64,000 nucleotides of DNA from Rhizobium sp. 9140 (lineage in GTDB: Bacteria; Pseudomonadota; Alphaproteobacteria; Rhizobiales; Rhizobiaceae). The position numbers and the translations under genes were made by a program. The DNA is taken from assembly GCF_900067135.1 (NCBI RefSeq), contig NZ_FJUR01000001.1, forward strand, positions 1 through 64,000, given 5' to 3'. The notes beneath the pieces are model-generated. The model worked only from the letters and a program-made list of their open reading frames with translations. It did no database searches and was not told where the DNA came from. Positions 34,376 to 43,049 of the stretch are shown piece by piece. How positions within the stretch are numbered: the stretch's first letter is position 1; the number at the start of each line of letters is the position of its first letter.

Positions 34376-35939
34376 TCAGATCGTCATTGCCGAGACCGGC
34401 GAGACGGGAGGAGAAGGCCGCGCGCGCCAACATGTCGGTCATGGCGCTGACGTCCATCGTCTTGAACCGATCGGCAAGGATCGCGCGCACATCGTCGAGC
34501 GACGTCGCGCCGGCGATCTGCTCTTCAAGCCCGAGGACGATCGGCGCCACCAACGGCTCCCAGCCGTCATCGCCGAGCAGCTCCTCGATCGAGGCGTCGA
34601 TCGCATCCTTATGCGCCGGCGGCGCCACGCGCTGGGCCGCGATCGGCGTTTTCCCTTTAACTGGAAGAGTGGGCTTGTCCTTCCCTTCGTCAGCAGGCTT
34701 GGCCGGCGCGCCGAGCAGCTCCTCGTCGTTGCCGGGATCCTCGATGCCGAGCTTGTCACGGACAACCGACATCCCGACCTTGCCGCCCATATCGACGAAG
34801 GTCTTGACGTTGCTCATCCAAGCTGTGACGTCGATCTCGTCCGGACGGCCGATCTTGATTTTCGGATAGGCCTTCTGTGGCCCTTTGTTCAGATCGATGT
34901 AAGGCCGAACGAGATCGCGGTTGAGAGTGGCTGCGAGCTGCTTTGCATCCGAGCGCTCAATGTCAGCTTTGACGCCGTCGTGGACTTTGCCAACCGAGTA
35001 TCCGCCGGCGATGGCATCCGTCGTGCCGGTCTGGCCGAGGACGACTTTCGAAACCTGCTGGTCGAGCCAGTCGCAGCGCTTCAGGTAGAGTTCATGGCTG
35101 CCAGAGATATCGGCCTTCACGAACTCTACCGTCATCGACTGCGGTACGATCGCGGAATAATCAACGCCGATGTTAGACACAGCCCGCAGAAGCGTTTCCT
35201 TGTCGTCCTCGGACGCACCCTCGCCCCACTTGCCGAGCCGAAGCGGCTGACCGTATGCCTCGCAGAAGATCGCCCAGTCTTTCTGGGTGAAGCTCTTAAA
35301 CAGGAACGTCCAGCAGACGGCGCGCGCGATACCGCCTCGGATCGGCAGGCCCGATTTGACCTTGGCCTGATGGAAAACCCATTTGTACGGCACAAGCGGA
35401 ACGTCGCCGGTGACATCCCGCAGGAGCGGTGTCTCACCGTCATGGTCGGCGAACCGAAACCAACGCGGATCGCGCCATTTCAGAGCCTCCGGCTGCCACT
35501 GGCTTTCCGACGTGTCCCACATGATTTCCGTGCAGGAAAAGCCCTTGCCGGTCGCGTCGAGGATATCGACCATCTCTGTCTCGAAGCAATCACGCTCAAC
35601 GAAGGCGCGGATCATATCGGCGTTGGCGACGTCCTCGGCGCTGTCGCTGGCCGCATCAACGGTCACGTCCAGACCGGCGACCTGAAGCTTGCGGGAGCCA
35701 AGCACGCCGGCGTAGTGCAGATCGCGCTCCTCCATGTCTTCGGCCAGCGCGAGATAGGCCTCGGGATCACCGTTGATGCTCGATTGGAGAAGGCGAGCAA
35801 GCTTTGCCGGCGTCAGACCCGACGCCTGGTGCTCCGTGTTCGGCCGACGCACGCCCATCATCGTCGGCGCGGCATGTTCCTTTTTCAGCATCGCGGTGCT
35901 GATCGGGTTTCCCCATTGGTCGATGAGCTTGGCCATCAA
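34362..35939 (-). CDS. DUF935 portal protein (Mu gp29-like, prophage B)
   Basis: 525 residues. DUF935 features: AKLARLLQSSINGDPEAYLA, LHYAGVLGSRKLQVAGLDVT, ATGKGFSCTEIMWDTSESQW. The start overlaps the terminase by 4 bp and the end overlaps F. Slightly longer than the prophage A protein, mainly in a charged C-terminal loop (KGKTPIAAQRVAPPAHKDAI). Confidence 0.88.
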   Translation of the reverse strand: MMAKLIDQWGNPISTAMLKKEHAAPTMMGVRRPNTEHQASGLTPAKLARLLQSSINGDPEAYLALAEDMEERDLHYAGVLGSRKLQVAGLDVTVDAASDSAEDVANADMIRAFVERDCFETEMVDILDATGKGFSCTEIMWDTSESQWQPEALKWRDPRWFRFADHDGETPLLRDVTGDVPLVPYKWVFHQAKVKSGLPIRGGIARAVCWTFLFKSFTQKDWAIFCEAYGQPLRLGKWGEGASEDDKETLLRAVSNIGVDYSAIVPQSMTVEFVKADISGSHELYLKRCDWLDQQVSKVVLGQTGTTDAIAGGYSVGKVHDGVKADIERSDAKQLAATLNRDLVRPYIDLNKGPQKAYPKIKIGRPDEIDVTAWMSNVKTFVDMGGKVGMSVVRDKLGIEDPGNDEELLGAPAKPADEGKDKPTLPVKGKTPIAAQRVAPPAHKDAIDASIEELLGDDGWEPLVAPIVLGLEEQIAGATSLDDVRAILADRFKTMDVSAMTDMLARAAFSSRLAGLGNDDLSEEV

Positions 35940-37582
35940 TAAATTCCTCTCGATCGACGCATGCTGCCGAGGCGCACTGCCGACCTATCGTCTCCTCCAG
36001 ACACGACGTCGAACTTGGACGCCGCGCGGCCGGCAGGGATGTAGGCATATTCGTGCCACTGCTGACGGCTGGCGAAGTGGGCCAGCGCCAGGGCGATGGC
36101 ATAGTCGCCGTGGCGGCGCTTGTTGGCCTCGCCCGTCCGCACGGCCGGCACCATGGGAATGCCCCGGATCACTTTGACCAGGCGCAGGTCCGACAGGTGA
36201 TCGTCGTTCTTCGAAATCGAGATCGCATCGTCTTCGAAGGCCGCTTTCAGCGGCGGCATGTTGACCCGGTACCACTCCTGCGAAAACTTCACTGCATGGA
36301 CGAGGCCACCCTCATTGTCCTTGTCGCGCAGGCCAAAGATCCGGCCCATGTCTTCGGCAACCGTCCAGCCCATGCCGGTCGCGTCGAAGGCAGCGCCAAC
36401 GAGACGCGACCGGACCTTCTGCAGGACGGTTCGCGTGATCAGCTTCTGCTCGTCGCCGGGCACGCCGCGAAGCTCGAACGTCAACGCGCTCGCCCTCTTG
36501 AGCGTCTTATCGATCGACATCAGCTTGCCCACGGACAAGTCGGCCACGCGTGCGAAGTCGAAGCCGAAGGAATAGCGAAGGTCGAGATCGAGGACGTCGA
36601 GCGCCGCCTCCAGCTCGGCCATGAAGGGGGCCATGAGGATGGCGCGTTCAAGCTCGGATCGATGCAGGAAGTCCCGCGGGAGATCGAGGGGAAGGACCGG
36701 TGCGCTCGATGTCATCCGCGCTTCGATCAGGGGACCGGTCAACCATGCGCCGCTGCCCATGGTCGGTATGCAGAACAGTTCTTCGTCAGCACCCTCGCCG
36801 TAGAAGCCGATGATATCTTCGCGCCAGTCTGCTTCCGCCTCCGGAGACCACGCCTTGCCGGTAACAAGGCAGATCCGCTGGTAGAGGCCATCCTGCAGCG
36901 CCTCATCGAAATCGATGTGCATGTGGTCGTAGGTTGATCGGCCGGACAGAATGTCCTGGATCTGGACATTGAACTCGTTTTCGGTCCCGTTGTGGGTCGA
37001 GCAGACCACGACCTGACCGCCCCACATGAGGAAGGCGAGAGCCGCCTTCAGCAGCTCCTTCAGGTTATCGACGAACGCGGCCTCGTCGATCATGACGACG
37101 CCCTGCTTACCGCGCAGCGAGCGCGGCGCCGACGACAGGCCGATGACTTCGAAGCCCGAAGCGAAGCGGATGCGGAATGCGTGGATGGACCGGACGCCCT
37201 CGTCGTCTTTGTCCTCGAATAGAAACTCGTCCATCTCCATTGCCGCGACCGAAAAGGCTTTCGCCCACATGGCGCAGGCGTCGATGAACTCGCGCGTCAT
37301 GTCCTGGCTGTAGGAGATGTACATGACATCCATGCCGCCGGCGGCTTTCGCCCGGCCGGCGCGCAGCACGGCATAGGAAGCGAAACCCCATGTCAGGCCG
37401 ATGCGTCGGCTCTTCTCGATGAAGAGAACATGGCACGTCGAGCTTTCGAGCTTGGTGAGCGTGCGGGACTGGTAGGGCAGAAGCGCCTTCGGCAATCCAA
37501 CCATTCCGATGACGTCCGGCATCAGAGCCGTCGAGGCGCGGCGGATCTCGGCCCATTCTTCCTTCGAGAACGGTGCGCTCAT
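35936..37582 (-). CDS. Terminase large subunit (Mu gp28-like, prophage B)
   Basis: 548 residues. Same motor as in prophage A: VEKSRRIGLTW-type Walker A (IEKSRRIGLTWGFASYAVLR), Walker B GVVMIDEAAFVDNLKELLKA, and nuclease motifs GFDFARVADLSVG, AAFDATGMGW and RHGDYAIAL. Overlaps gp27 and portal by 4 bp each. Confidence 0.92.
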   Translation of the reverse strand: MSAPFSKEEWAEIRRASTALMPDVIGMVGLPKALLPYQSRTLTKLESSTCHVLFIEKSRRIGLTWGFASYAVLRAGRAKAAGGMDVMYISYSQDMTREFIDACAMWAKAFSVAAMEMDEFLFEDKDDEGVRSIHAFRIRFASGFEVIGLSSAPRSLRGKQGVVMIDEAAFVDNLKELLKAALAFLMWGGQVVVCSTHNGTENEFNVQIQDILSGRSTYDHMHIDFDEALQDGLYQRICLVTGKAWSPEAEADWREDIIGFYGEGADEELFCIPTMGSGAWLTGPLIEARMTSSAPVLPLDLPRDFLHRSELERAILMAPFMAELEAALDVLDLDLRYSFGFDFARVADLSVGKLMSIDKTLKRASALTFELRGVPGDEQKLITRTVLQKVRSRLVGAAFDATGMGWTVAEDMGRIFGLRDKDNEGGLVHAVKFSQEWYRVNMPPLKAAFEDDAISISKNDDHLSDLRLVKVIRGIPMVPAVRTGEANKRRHGDYAIALALAHFASRQQWHEYAYIPAGRAASKFDVVSGGDDRSAVRLGSMRRSRGIY

Positions 37583-38157
37583 TTCTGCACCCCGAGGATC
37601 TGGCCGAGGATAGCGTCTGTGGTCTCGGCGGTCATGCCCTTTGAGCGTGCGATCGTCTCGACGGCTTCGGTTGCCCGCGCCTTAAACTCTTCTTCGACCT
37701 TCTGGCGGCGAGCCGTAGACACCCCCTGCGCCTGGCTGGCAGCGCGCAGCGCGTTCGCCAGCGCCATGGCACCCTTGGGATCAAGGCCCGCCTCGCCGGC
37801 ATTGGTCAGCAATTCGAAGATCAGCGTCTTGATCGCTTCGGCCGCGATCAGCGTGAGATCGTCCGACGCCTTAGCGTCGAACTTTTCGGCTAGAACGCCG
37901 GCGATCTCGCGGGTCTGGTTGATGCGGCCGGACATGGTCGCCAGCTTGATTGAATAGCGGTTGAAGGCCGAGAACGACGGGATCGCAAAATCCAACTCGC
38001 CGCGATGCTCCCGCTTCAGCTCCTCAAGGCTCGCGTAGAATTCCTGATAGATTTCGGTCTGGGTCTTTTCACGGCTTTGCAGCGCCGCAGCCGCCTGGGC
38101 GATGATCGGCCCGCATTCTTCGGGCAGCAGCTCGATGCCGTTCAAGCGCCCGCGCAT
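37579..38157 (-). CDS. DUF3486 small terminase protein (Mu gp27-like, prophage B)
   Basis: 192 residues. LNGIELLPEECGPII and the near-identical block LIAAEAIKTLIFELLTNAGE / GAMALANALRAASQAQGVST with the prophage A protein. At the DNA level this block is also strongly conserved (compare 37720-37860 with 5940-6080), making it a good site for homologous exchange. Confidence 0.85.
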   Translation of the reverse strand: MRGRLNGIELLPEECGPIIAQAAAALQSREKTQTEIYQEFYASLEELKREHRGELDFAIPSFSAFNRYSIKLATMSGRINQTREIAGVLAEKFDAKASDDLTLIAAEAIKTLIFELLTNAGEAGLDPKGAMALANALRAASQAQGVSTARRQKVEEEFKARATEAVETIARSKGMTAETTDAILGQILGVQK

Positions 38158-38453
38158 TAGGCCACCAACGATGGACGCGCAACGCCCTCAAGGATGGTGC
38201 GGCGATCAACATGGTCTTGCCCGGCGCGCCGCAGCTCAGCGATCATGATCGAGCCGACCTCCGTGATGGTCACAGCGCCGATATCGGCAAGCACGCGCAA
38301 TTGTGTGCGCACCCACTCACGCGATCGACGATGCCCGAACGTGTCCAGGACGGCGGTCAGGATGGTTTCGTTCAACCGGTTGTCGGTCTGCTTGGCCAGC
38401 TCGCGCAGGATCACGAGCCGGGCGTCTTCGGTCAGGTGTGTGTCGAAGCTCAT
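38157..38453 (-). CDS. VpaChn25_0724-type phage protein (Mu gp26 position, prophage B)
   Basis: 98 residues, overlapping both neighbours (ATGA and one base). Winged-helix-like: DARLVILRELAKQTDNRLNE, WVRTQLRVLADIGAVTITEV. It aligns with the prophage A gene in the same place. Possibly an accessory packaging or regulatory protein. Confidence 0.75.
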   Translation of the reverse strand: MSFDTHLTEDARLVILRELAKQTDNRLNETILTAVLDTFGHRRSREWVRTQLRVLADIGAVTITEVGSIMIAELRRAGQDHVDRRTILEGVARPSLVA

Positions 38454-38809
38454 GCAACATTACTCTTCTTCAGAAGATAGTCCTGCACCTGCAGGACCGT
38501 GCGGGATGTGGAGGTCAGGCTTTCTTCCATGCGGCCGAGCTTGCCGGTCTGCTGCTCGATCGCGAGGCGCATGTCCATGAAGGCCTTGGCATCCGGCAGG
38601 TGTTTCAGCTCGCCTTCCAGCGTCTGGGTCCGGCGCCCGAGTTCGGTTACTGCCTCCATGAGGATCTTCATTTCCTCGGTCGCCGTCTTGCGAAACAGAT
38701 CAAGGTCACTGGCGGTTTTCTTGGACGGCGCCGAGATCCACGCCCATACCGCTGTTGCAAGCGAAATCGCTATCGCGATCAGGCTCAGCCATTCCTTGAC
38801 CTCGTTCAT
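38450..38809 (-). CDS. DUF2730 protein (Mu gp25-like)
   Basis: 119 residues from the ATG at 38809. An N-terminal membrane segment (WLSLIAIAISLATAVWAWIS, residues 7-26) is followed by a long helical part with LGRRTQTLEGELKHLPDAKA, typical of DUF2730. Probably an Rz-like or membrane-bound lysis/packaging accessory. The prophage A stub at 6718-6811 is its homologue. Confidence 0.78.
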   Translation of the reverse strand: MNEVKEWLSLIAIAISLATAVWAWISAPSKKTASDLDLFRKTATEEMKILMEAVTELGRRTQTLEGELKHLPDAKAFMDMRLAIEQQTGKLGRMEESLTSTSRTVLQVQDYLLKKSNVA

Positions 38810-38814
38810 GGCGA

Positions 38815-39027
38815 CTACTTCTCCGCTTCCGACAGCGTCTGACATTCAATGCACCTTCTGGCGGATGGAAAAACGCGGCGGCGGGCTTCAGGGATAGGAC
38901 GATCGCAGTCGATGCAGTCCTCGGTACCGGGCTGAGAAAGCGCGATGCCAGCAGCTTTCACACCGGCATCGCGCTCCTGATCCGTTCTTGCCGAGGCAAG
39001 CTCGAAAGCGGCTTCAGAACCAATCAA
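38815..39027 (-). CDS. TraR/DksA-type C4 zinc finger protein
   Basis: 70 residues with CIDCDRPIPEARRR ... ARRCIECQTLSEAE, i.e. two CxxC pairs as in TraR/DksA-type small zinc-finger proteins, which bind RNA polymerase secondary channel in known members. Common in phage lysis cassettes. Start overlaps the holin stop by 4 bp. Confidence 0.82.
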   Translation of the reverse strand: MIGSEAAFELASARTDQERDAGVKAAGIALSQPGTEDCIDCDRPIPEARRRVFPSARRCIECQTLSEAEK

Positions 39028-39512
39028 GGCACCTGCGCCTCATGTGGGAAATTGATATTGGCAGCGTCGATCGACAGGCCATCCCGCTCCGTTTCAACCT
39101 GCAGGAGTTTGGCCTGCAACACGGTGAGTTCAGTCGAAAGCGTGGTCAGATCGTTGTCGATGCGGTCGATCCTCGCCACCTGCTCCGCATTCTTCGATCC
39201 CGGCAACGCGGACAGATTGAGAACGTGCGGCTCCAGCAGCTCGCGGATGTCATCATGCGAGGTCTTGCCGAAGCGCTTCAGCGCGTCCGGCACCGATCGC
39301 AGCACATAATCCACAGCGTCATCGAGCGTTCCGCCCGGCTGAAGGAGAAGGCGAGCGCCGTTGGCCAGTGCGGACTGGAGTGCGTCCCGATGCTTGGCCT
39401 CGATATTGATGCCAAACCAGCGCTTCGCCATCAGCGAAGTCATGGCCAGAAGGCCAAGGATAAGAAAGTCGAACACCTGCGGAAGCAGCTGCGACATGAT
39501 CAGTTCTTTCAT
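39024..39512 (-). CDS. Putative holin, single-membrane-segment type
   Basis: 162 residues. One N-terminal membrane segment (VFDFLILGLLAMTSLMAKRW, about residues 13-32), then a soluble part with ALQSALANGARLLL and a coiled-coil C-terminus. Resembles LLH-type phage holins; it lies directly downstream of the endolysin with a 4-bp overlap. Confidence 0.65.
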   Translation of the reverse strand: MKELIMSQLLPQVFDFLILGLLAMTSLMAKRWFGINIEAKHRDALQSALANGARLLLQPGGTLDDAVDYVLRSVPDALKRFGKTSHDDIRELLEPHVLNLSALPGSKNAEQVARIDRIDNDLTTLSTELTVLQAKLLQVETERDGLSIDAANINFPHEAQVP

Positions 39513-40366
39513 GCGGCGATATCCTCGTTGGTAAGAAAGGGCTGGATCATCGCGGCCGTCTTCTCACCGACGATGCCGTCAACGAGGAGGCCGCGAGAGC
39601 GCTGAAGGAGTTTGACGGCCGCTTCTGTGCCGGGACCGAAGTCGCCATCGATCGACAGCAGGTAGAAGCCGGCAGCCGCAAGGCCGCGCTGCAACTGCTC
39701 GACAGCCGGACCCTCGGATCCGCGCCGCAGGATCTTCACCGCTGGGACGTTCTGGTTGGCTGCGATCAGCTTGACCTGCAGCGCGGTGACAACGGACTTT
39801 GCCTTGCCGAGCTTCAGGCGGCGATCGCCGAGGCCATTGCGACCTCCGTTCACGACCTTCGTCACCGCGATCAGGTCATCGCGATCGGCGATGGCATTGA
39901 GCTTCTTGGTTGACCAGAAGAAGAACACGGCCCACGCCGCCCAAGGGAACTCGGCGACCAGCTCGGGCTGCGCCTCGAAATCCGGGCACTTGGGCTTGAT
40001 GTCGCGCATCCAGATGGTGAAGCGGCGATAGTTGTCGCGGCCGGTGAGCTGCAACGGGCAACGACCCTTGTAGCGCTTGCCGTCGCCAGCCTTGACGTTG
40101 CCGAGATCCTTGCGGCTCTCGTAAGCCGCGCCGGATGCATACTCCTCGAGCGTGCAGAACCCGTCACATTCATGCGCGACCTGGGCGAGCAGGTGCGCGA
40201 TGCGCAGGGCCGAGGTCACCTCGAACGCGATCAGCATTTCAGGGAGGATCGCGGCGAAGCCGGCGATGATGGCCTTCTGCTTCTGGCCGATCAGACCCGT
40301 CGAACGCGGCACGATGGCGTAAAGCGACGAGGCGTCAACCGAGGAAGCGAGAGTTGGGAGATGCAT
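39509..40366 (-). CDS. Endolysin: GH19-like lysozyme with peptidoglycan-binding domain
   Basis: 285 residues. GH19-type chitinase/lysozyme domain in the first ~200 residues: probable catalytic glutamates in AQVAHECDGFCTLEEYASGA (E66 and E74/75), then YKGRCPLQLTGRDNYRRF and NGGRNGLGDR. Residues ~212-280 form a PG_binding_1 domain (GSEGPAVEQLQRGLAAAGFY, GDFGPGTEAAVKLLQ). No signal peptide: a holin-released lysin. First gene after the two activator-box variants. Confidence 0.9.
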   Translation of the reverse strand: MHLPTLASSVDASSLYAIVPRSTGLIGQKQKAIIAGFAAILPEMLIAFEVTSALRIAHLLAQVAHECDGFCTLEEYASGAAYESRKDLGNVKAGDGKRYKGRCPLQLTGRDNYRRFTIWMRDIKPKCPDFEAQPELVAEFPWAAWAVFFFWSTKKLNAIADRDDLIAVTKVVNGGRNGLGDRRLKLGKAKSVVTALQVKLIAANQNVPAVKILRRGSEGPAVEQLQRGLAAAGFYLLSIDGDFGPGTEAAVKLLQRSRGLLVDGIVGEKTAAMIQPFLTNEDIAA

Positions 40367-40380
40367 GAAAAGACGTTCCT

Positions 40381-40406
40381 GTCGCGGGTGCGAAATCGTG
40401 CACCGA
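40381..40406 (-). promoter_or_regulatory. Activator-box variant proximal to lysis operon
   Basis: Shares GCGAAATCG (40390-40398) and CACCGA with the capsid-operon boxes; on the leftward strand the dyad is GGTGC ... GCACC. It begins 15 bp before the endolysin ATG, so it overlaps the mRNA start or leader. Together with the next box it could give cooperative control. Confidence 0.5.
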
Positions 40407-40437
40407 TGGAACTGTCTTGAAACATCGAGGAGATAGG

Positions 40438-40463
40438 GTCGCGGATGCGAAATCGCAGGCAGG
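40438..40463 (-). promoter_or_regulatory. Activator-box variant distal to lysis operon
   Basis: GTCGCGGATGCGAAATCGC matches 18 of 19 bases of the box at 40381 and contains the full dyad GCGAAATCGC (40447-40456), 57 bp from the first one. A leftward TATCTC lies downstream as possible -10. It ends 15 bp after the Mor-like gene stop. Confidence 0.5.
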
Positions 40464-40477
40464 CGGTATCCGCGGAA

Positions 40478-40876
40478 CTAAAGGAGCTTTAACTGCGGGT
40501 CAGCTTGCGGCCGTTTGCGACGGTGCTCGGCGACGGTGTTCTGCGAAACGCCCAGGGCACGGACGATCTCGTTGGTTGAATAGCCCTTCTCGATAAGATC
40601 GGCAATGGCGGCGGCGCGCCGGCGCTTGTCGCCGGCAATTGCCTGAGGGATCTCAATCCTCATGGAGCCATAGGCTGCAGCGATCTTCTCGGCCGCTTCC
40701 AGACCGACAACCTGGACAAGCCAATGATCGGCGGTCACGTGCTCGGGAACGTAGACACGCTCCCCCGGCCGGGCACGCCCAAGCGCAATAGCCGCTTCCT
40801 CACCCGCAACATTAGCGATGCGGTTTAGAAGCGGCGTGAGCCAGACACGATCAGAGGGATGCCCGCTAGACGTCAT
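40478..40876 (-). CDS. Mor-like late transcription activator
   Basis: 132 residues from the ATG at 40876 overlapping gemA stop (ATGA). Size and layout resemble Mu Mor (129 residues): an N-terminal dimerization part (GRARPGERVYVPEHVTADHW) and a C-terminal helix-turn-helix (IADLIEKGYSTNEIVRALGVSQNTVAEHRR). It is the last early/middle gene before the lysis operon with its two boxes, and the best candidate to bind the GCGAAATCGC element. Could alternatively be a generic HTH protein. Confidence 0.65.
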   Translation of the reverse strand: MTSSGHPSDRVWLTPLLNRIANVAGEEAAIALGRARPGERVYVPEHVTADHWLVQVVGLEAAEKIAAAYGSMRIEIPQAIAGDKRRRAAAIADLIEKGYSTNEIVRALGVSQNTVAEHRRKRPQADPQLKLL

Positions 40877-41514
40877 CGCACCTTCTTTTCTCGGATGCGC
40901 CGGCCGAAGGCGTTCATCACCGTGATCCATTCGTCCGCGGTCAGCGCTCGGCCGGAAACCTGCTGGCCGAGAATGCCCTTCACGGCATCCCAGAAGGCAC
41001 GCGGGATCTTCGCTTCCACGGCGCCAACCAGAATAACCCACTGCGCCTGGGCAATGCGGTACCCGTCGGCACGCTGCCACGGTTGAAGGCGGGAGTGGAC
41101 GCTCCAATCCACCCCGGCCTCGCGGTTCAGCCACTTTTTCAGAGCCTCGATCACCTTGCGTGCGTCCTCAGCGTCCTGAAGCCAGCGCACGTGATCGATC
41201 CCGGTCTGCACCTTGACGAAAGCGATCAACGCCGCGTCGTCACGGTCGCGAACCACGCCGAGGTTGAAGCCGGCGATCCAGAGGGCCTGAAGCTTTCCGG
41301 CATACTTGCCAGACAACTTCTGCCGACCGTTCTGGCGGCGCTCGATCGGCTTGAACCCGAGCCGGCGAAACTCCGTAATGACGGCTTGACGCTCCTCCTC
41401 AGTCATATCCTTGGCCGACGATTTGCCCGTAATGAGCTGGAGTTTGGCTCGGTAGACATCATCGTCGAGACCAAGCTGCTTCTGCGCAACTTTAATGGCG
41501 GTGATCGAACCCAT
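40873..41514 (-). CDS. gemA: GemA-family regulatory protein (DUF1018)
   Basis: 213 residues. ITAIKVAQKQLGLDDDVYRA at the N-terminus and LQALWIAGFNLGVVRDRDDA are GemA/DUF1018 features; Mu GemA modulates host gene expression and DNA topology. Its C-terminus includes IPRAFWDAVKGILGQQVSGR. It sits just before the Mor-like gene, as in Mu. Confidence 0.85.
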   Translation of the reverse strand: MGSITAIKVAQKQLGLDDDVYRAKLQLITGKSSAKDMTEEERQAVITEFRRLGFKPIERRQNGRQKLSGKYAGKLQALWIAGFNLGVVRDRDDAALIAFVKVQTGIDHVRWLQDAEDARKVIEALKKWLNREAGVDWSVHSRLQPWQRADGYRIAQAQWVILVGAVEAKIPRAFWDAVKGILGQQVSGRALTADEWITVMNAFGRRIREKKVR

Positions 41515-41523
41515 CGTTCGGTC

Positions 41524-42174
41524 CTACGCCTTTGCCATATCGATGGTGACGGCCTGCCAACTATCTGTAATCGCGTCGCGCCGGTAGAACCGGACATACT
41601 CTTTCGATCCCGTCACCCGCATGGCGTCCCGGATGGCATCCATCGCCCGCTTCCAGCGCGGATCCTCGATCTCATGCCGCATGAGCATGAAAATCTCCGA
41701 GCGATTGATCTTGCCCTCGCTGTCGGTGTTGAAGGCACGCGTGACAATCGACTGGATCTCCGGCCGGCTATCGCTCGACCACTCGTTCAGGCACTCATCG
41801 ATCAGGCTTTTGGCAATATGCAGCTCCGATCCGAAATCGATCAGTTCCTGCACTTGCACCTGAACCTTCATCAGCCCGTCGAACGTCTGATAGGTGCGGT
41901 TGCCCTTTGCGCCGCCGATTTTCGCGTTGTACTCCTGCGCAATCAGGGCATCGAAATCGCCGAGGTCCGTCATGGTGTGGCCACGGAAGCGACCGATCTG
42001 CTCGTTGAGGGAAACGGCGTGTCCCATGATTTTGCGAACCGTCTCATCCTCGAGTTTATGCTGAGGTTTGACCATCGAGAGCGGGACGTAAGAGCCCTTC
42101 GCATCGACCATAAAGTCGCGACCGTTGATGGCGATCACGCCGTCTTTGCGCTCTTCGAGAATTACAGCGTCCAT
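41524..42174 (-). CDS. DUF3164 protein
   Basis: 216 residues from the ATG at 42174. DUF3164 features: GDFDALIAQEYNAKIGGAKG, NRTYQTFDGLMKVQVQVQEL, ECLNEWSSDSRPEIQSIVTR. A conserved early gene of Mu-like phages with unknown function. Ten bases separate it from gemA. Confidence 0.85.
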   Translation of the reverse strand: MDAVILEERKDGVIAINGRDFMVDAKGSYVPLSMVKPQHKLEDETVRKIMGHAVSLNEQIGRFRGHTMTDLGDFDALIAQEYNAKIGGAKGNRTYQTFDGLMKVQVQVQELIDFGSELHIAKSLIDECLNEWSSDSRPEIQSIVTRAFNTDSEGKINRSEIFMLMRHEIEDPRWKRAMDAIRDAMRVTGSKEYVRFYRRDAITDSWQAVTIDMAKA

Positions 42175-42175
42175 T

Positions 42176-42478
42176 TCATTGTCCTTTTTTGAACGCATCA
42201 TCGGCGTTCTTGAGATCTCTGGCGGTGGCAACGAGATATTCGCGAGCTGCCTTCTCGCCGGGGGTGTACCGGGCGTTCTCGAACCTTGAGACGGCTCGTT
42301 TCACCCGATCAATGGAGATGCGAACCGCCCGGAGGCGGCTCCGCGTATTTGCTTCATCGCGATTGCCGGCCTCGATCAGCCGCAGATTTACGATGTCGTC
42401 GATCTCAGGCTGAAGCCGCGCGATAAGCTCAGCCTTCGGAAACGGGTGCGTGAAGACAAGGTCCAGTGTGGTTTTCAT
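42176..42478 (-). CDS. Early phage protein of unknown function
   Basis: 100 residues, start overlapping the preceding stop (ATGA). Rich in Arg/Asp/Leu helices (IVNLRLIEAGNRDEANTRSR, VKRAVSRFENARYTP). Part of a tightly packed set of four small genes between MuB and DUF3164, all overlapping by 4 bp or less. Not recognised. Confidence 0.65.
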   Translation of the reverse strand: MKTTLDLVFTHPFPKAELIARLQPEIDDIVNLRLIEAGNRDEANTRSRLRAVRISIDRVKRAVSRFENARYTPGEKAAREYLVATARDLKNADDAFKKGQ

Positions 42479-42768
42479 GCTGCATCGCCTCCTCCGTTTC
42501 GCGAAGGTTGCGAAGGATGGCGGGCCGGAAAGGCGACAACGTTTCCGCCGACAGCTGCCGGACCAGCATTGTGGCGCACGATGGCAAGCTGCCGGCCGAG
42601 GCTGCGGTTTTCCTCTTCCGTCTCCTCGGCAAGCGACACGACCGTGTTCATGCGGCGGATCCACGCGGCGATCTCGTCGCTGGTGAAGTGCTTGCCGCCA
42701 TGGACGTAGTCCTTCAGCCGATCGCGAATGACAGCGGCGTGATCAGATGCAAGAGCGCTGGTGGTCAT
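42475..42768 (-). CDS. Early phage protein of unknown function
   Basis: 97 residues. VIRDRLKDYVHGGKHFTSDE then IAAWIRRMNTVVSLAEETEE, with a low-complexity C-terminus (PARHPSQPSRNGGGDAA). Overlaps both neighbours by 4 bp. Not recognised; likely an accessory replication gene by position. Confidence 0.6.
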   Translation of the reverse strand: MTTSALASDHAAVIRDRLKDYVHGGKHFTSDEIAAWIRRMNTVVSLAEETEEENRSLGRQLAIVRHNAGPAAVGGNVVAFPARHPSQPSRNGGGDAA

Positions 42769-43049
42769 GACTTTCTCCCGAAATCTGGACGGATGACCGT
42801 GCCCTCGGAGGGCAGCATATTGGCCAAGGTGTCCGTGGCGGTCTGTTCGATGCGGGTGCGATATTCGCGGCCGGCTTCGGTCTCGCGAAGGATGGAAAGC
42901 TCAAGCTCCATGCTGGCCGCAAGCTTTTCGAGGATGCGAAGCTTGTGATCCAGCACGCCTGCGAAAACGGAACCAGCAAGCACATTCTTGGCGCCGTCAC
43001 GCAGTTGGCCGAGTTCCGTGCTCAGGGTCTGGTCGAGCGCCCTCCTCAT
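42765..43049 (-). CDS. Early phage protein of unknown function
   Basis: 94 residues. Amphipathic helices (LDQTLSTELGQLRDGAKNVL, VLDHKLRILEKLAASMELEL), overlapping MuB and the next gene by 4 bp. Not recognised. Confidence 0.6.
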   Translation of the reverse strand: MRRALDQTLSTELGQLRDGAKNVLAGSVFAGVLDHKLRILEKLAASMELELSILRETEAGREYRTRIEQTATDTLANMLPSEGTVIRPDFGRKS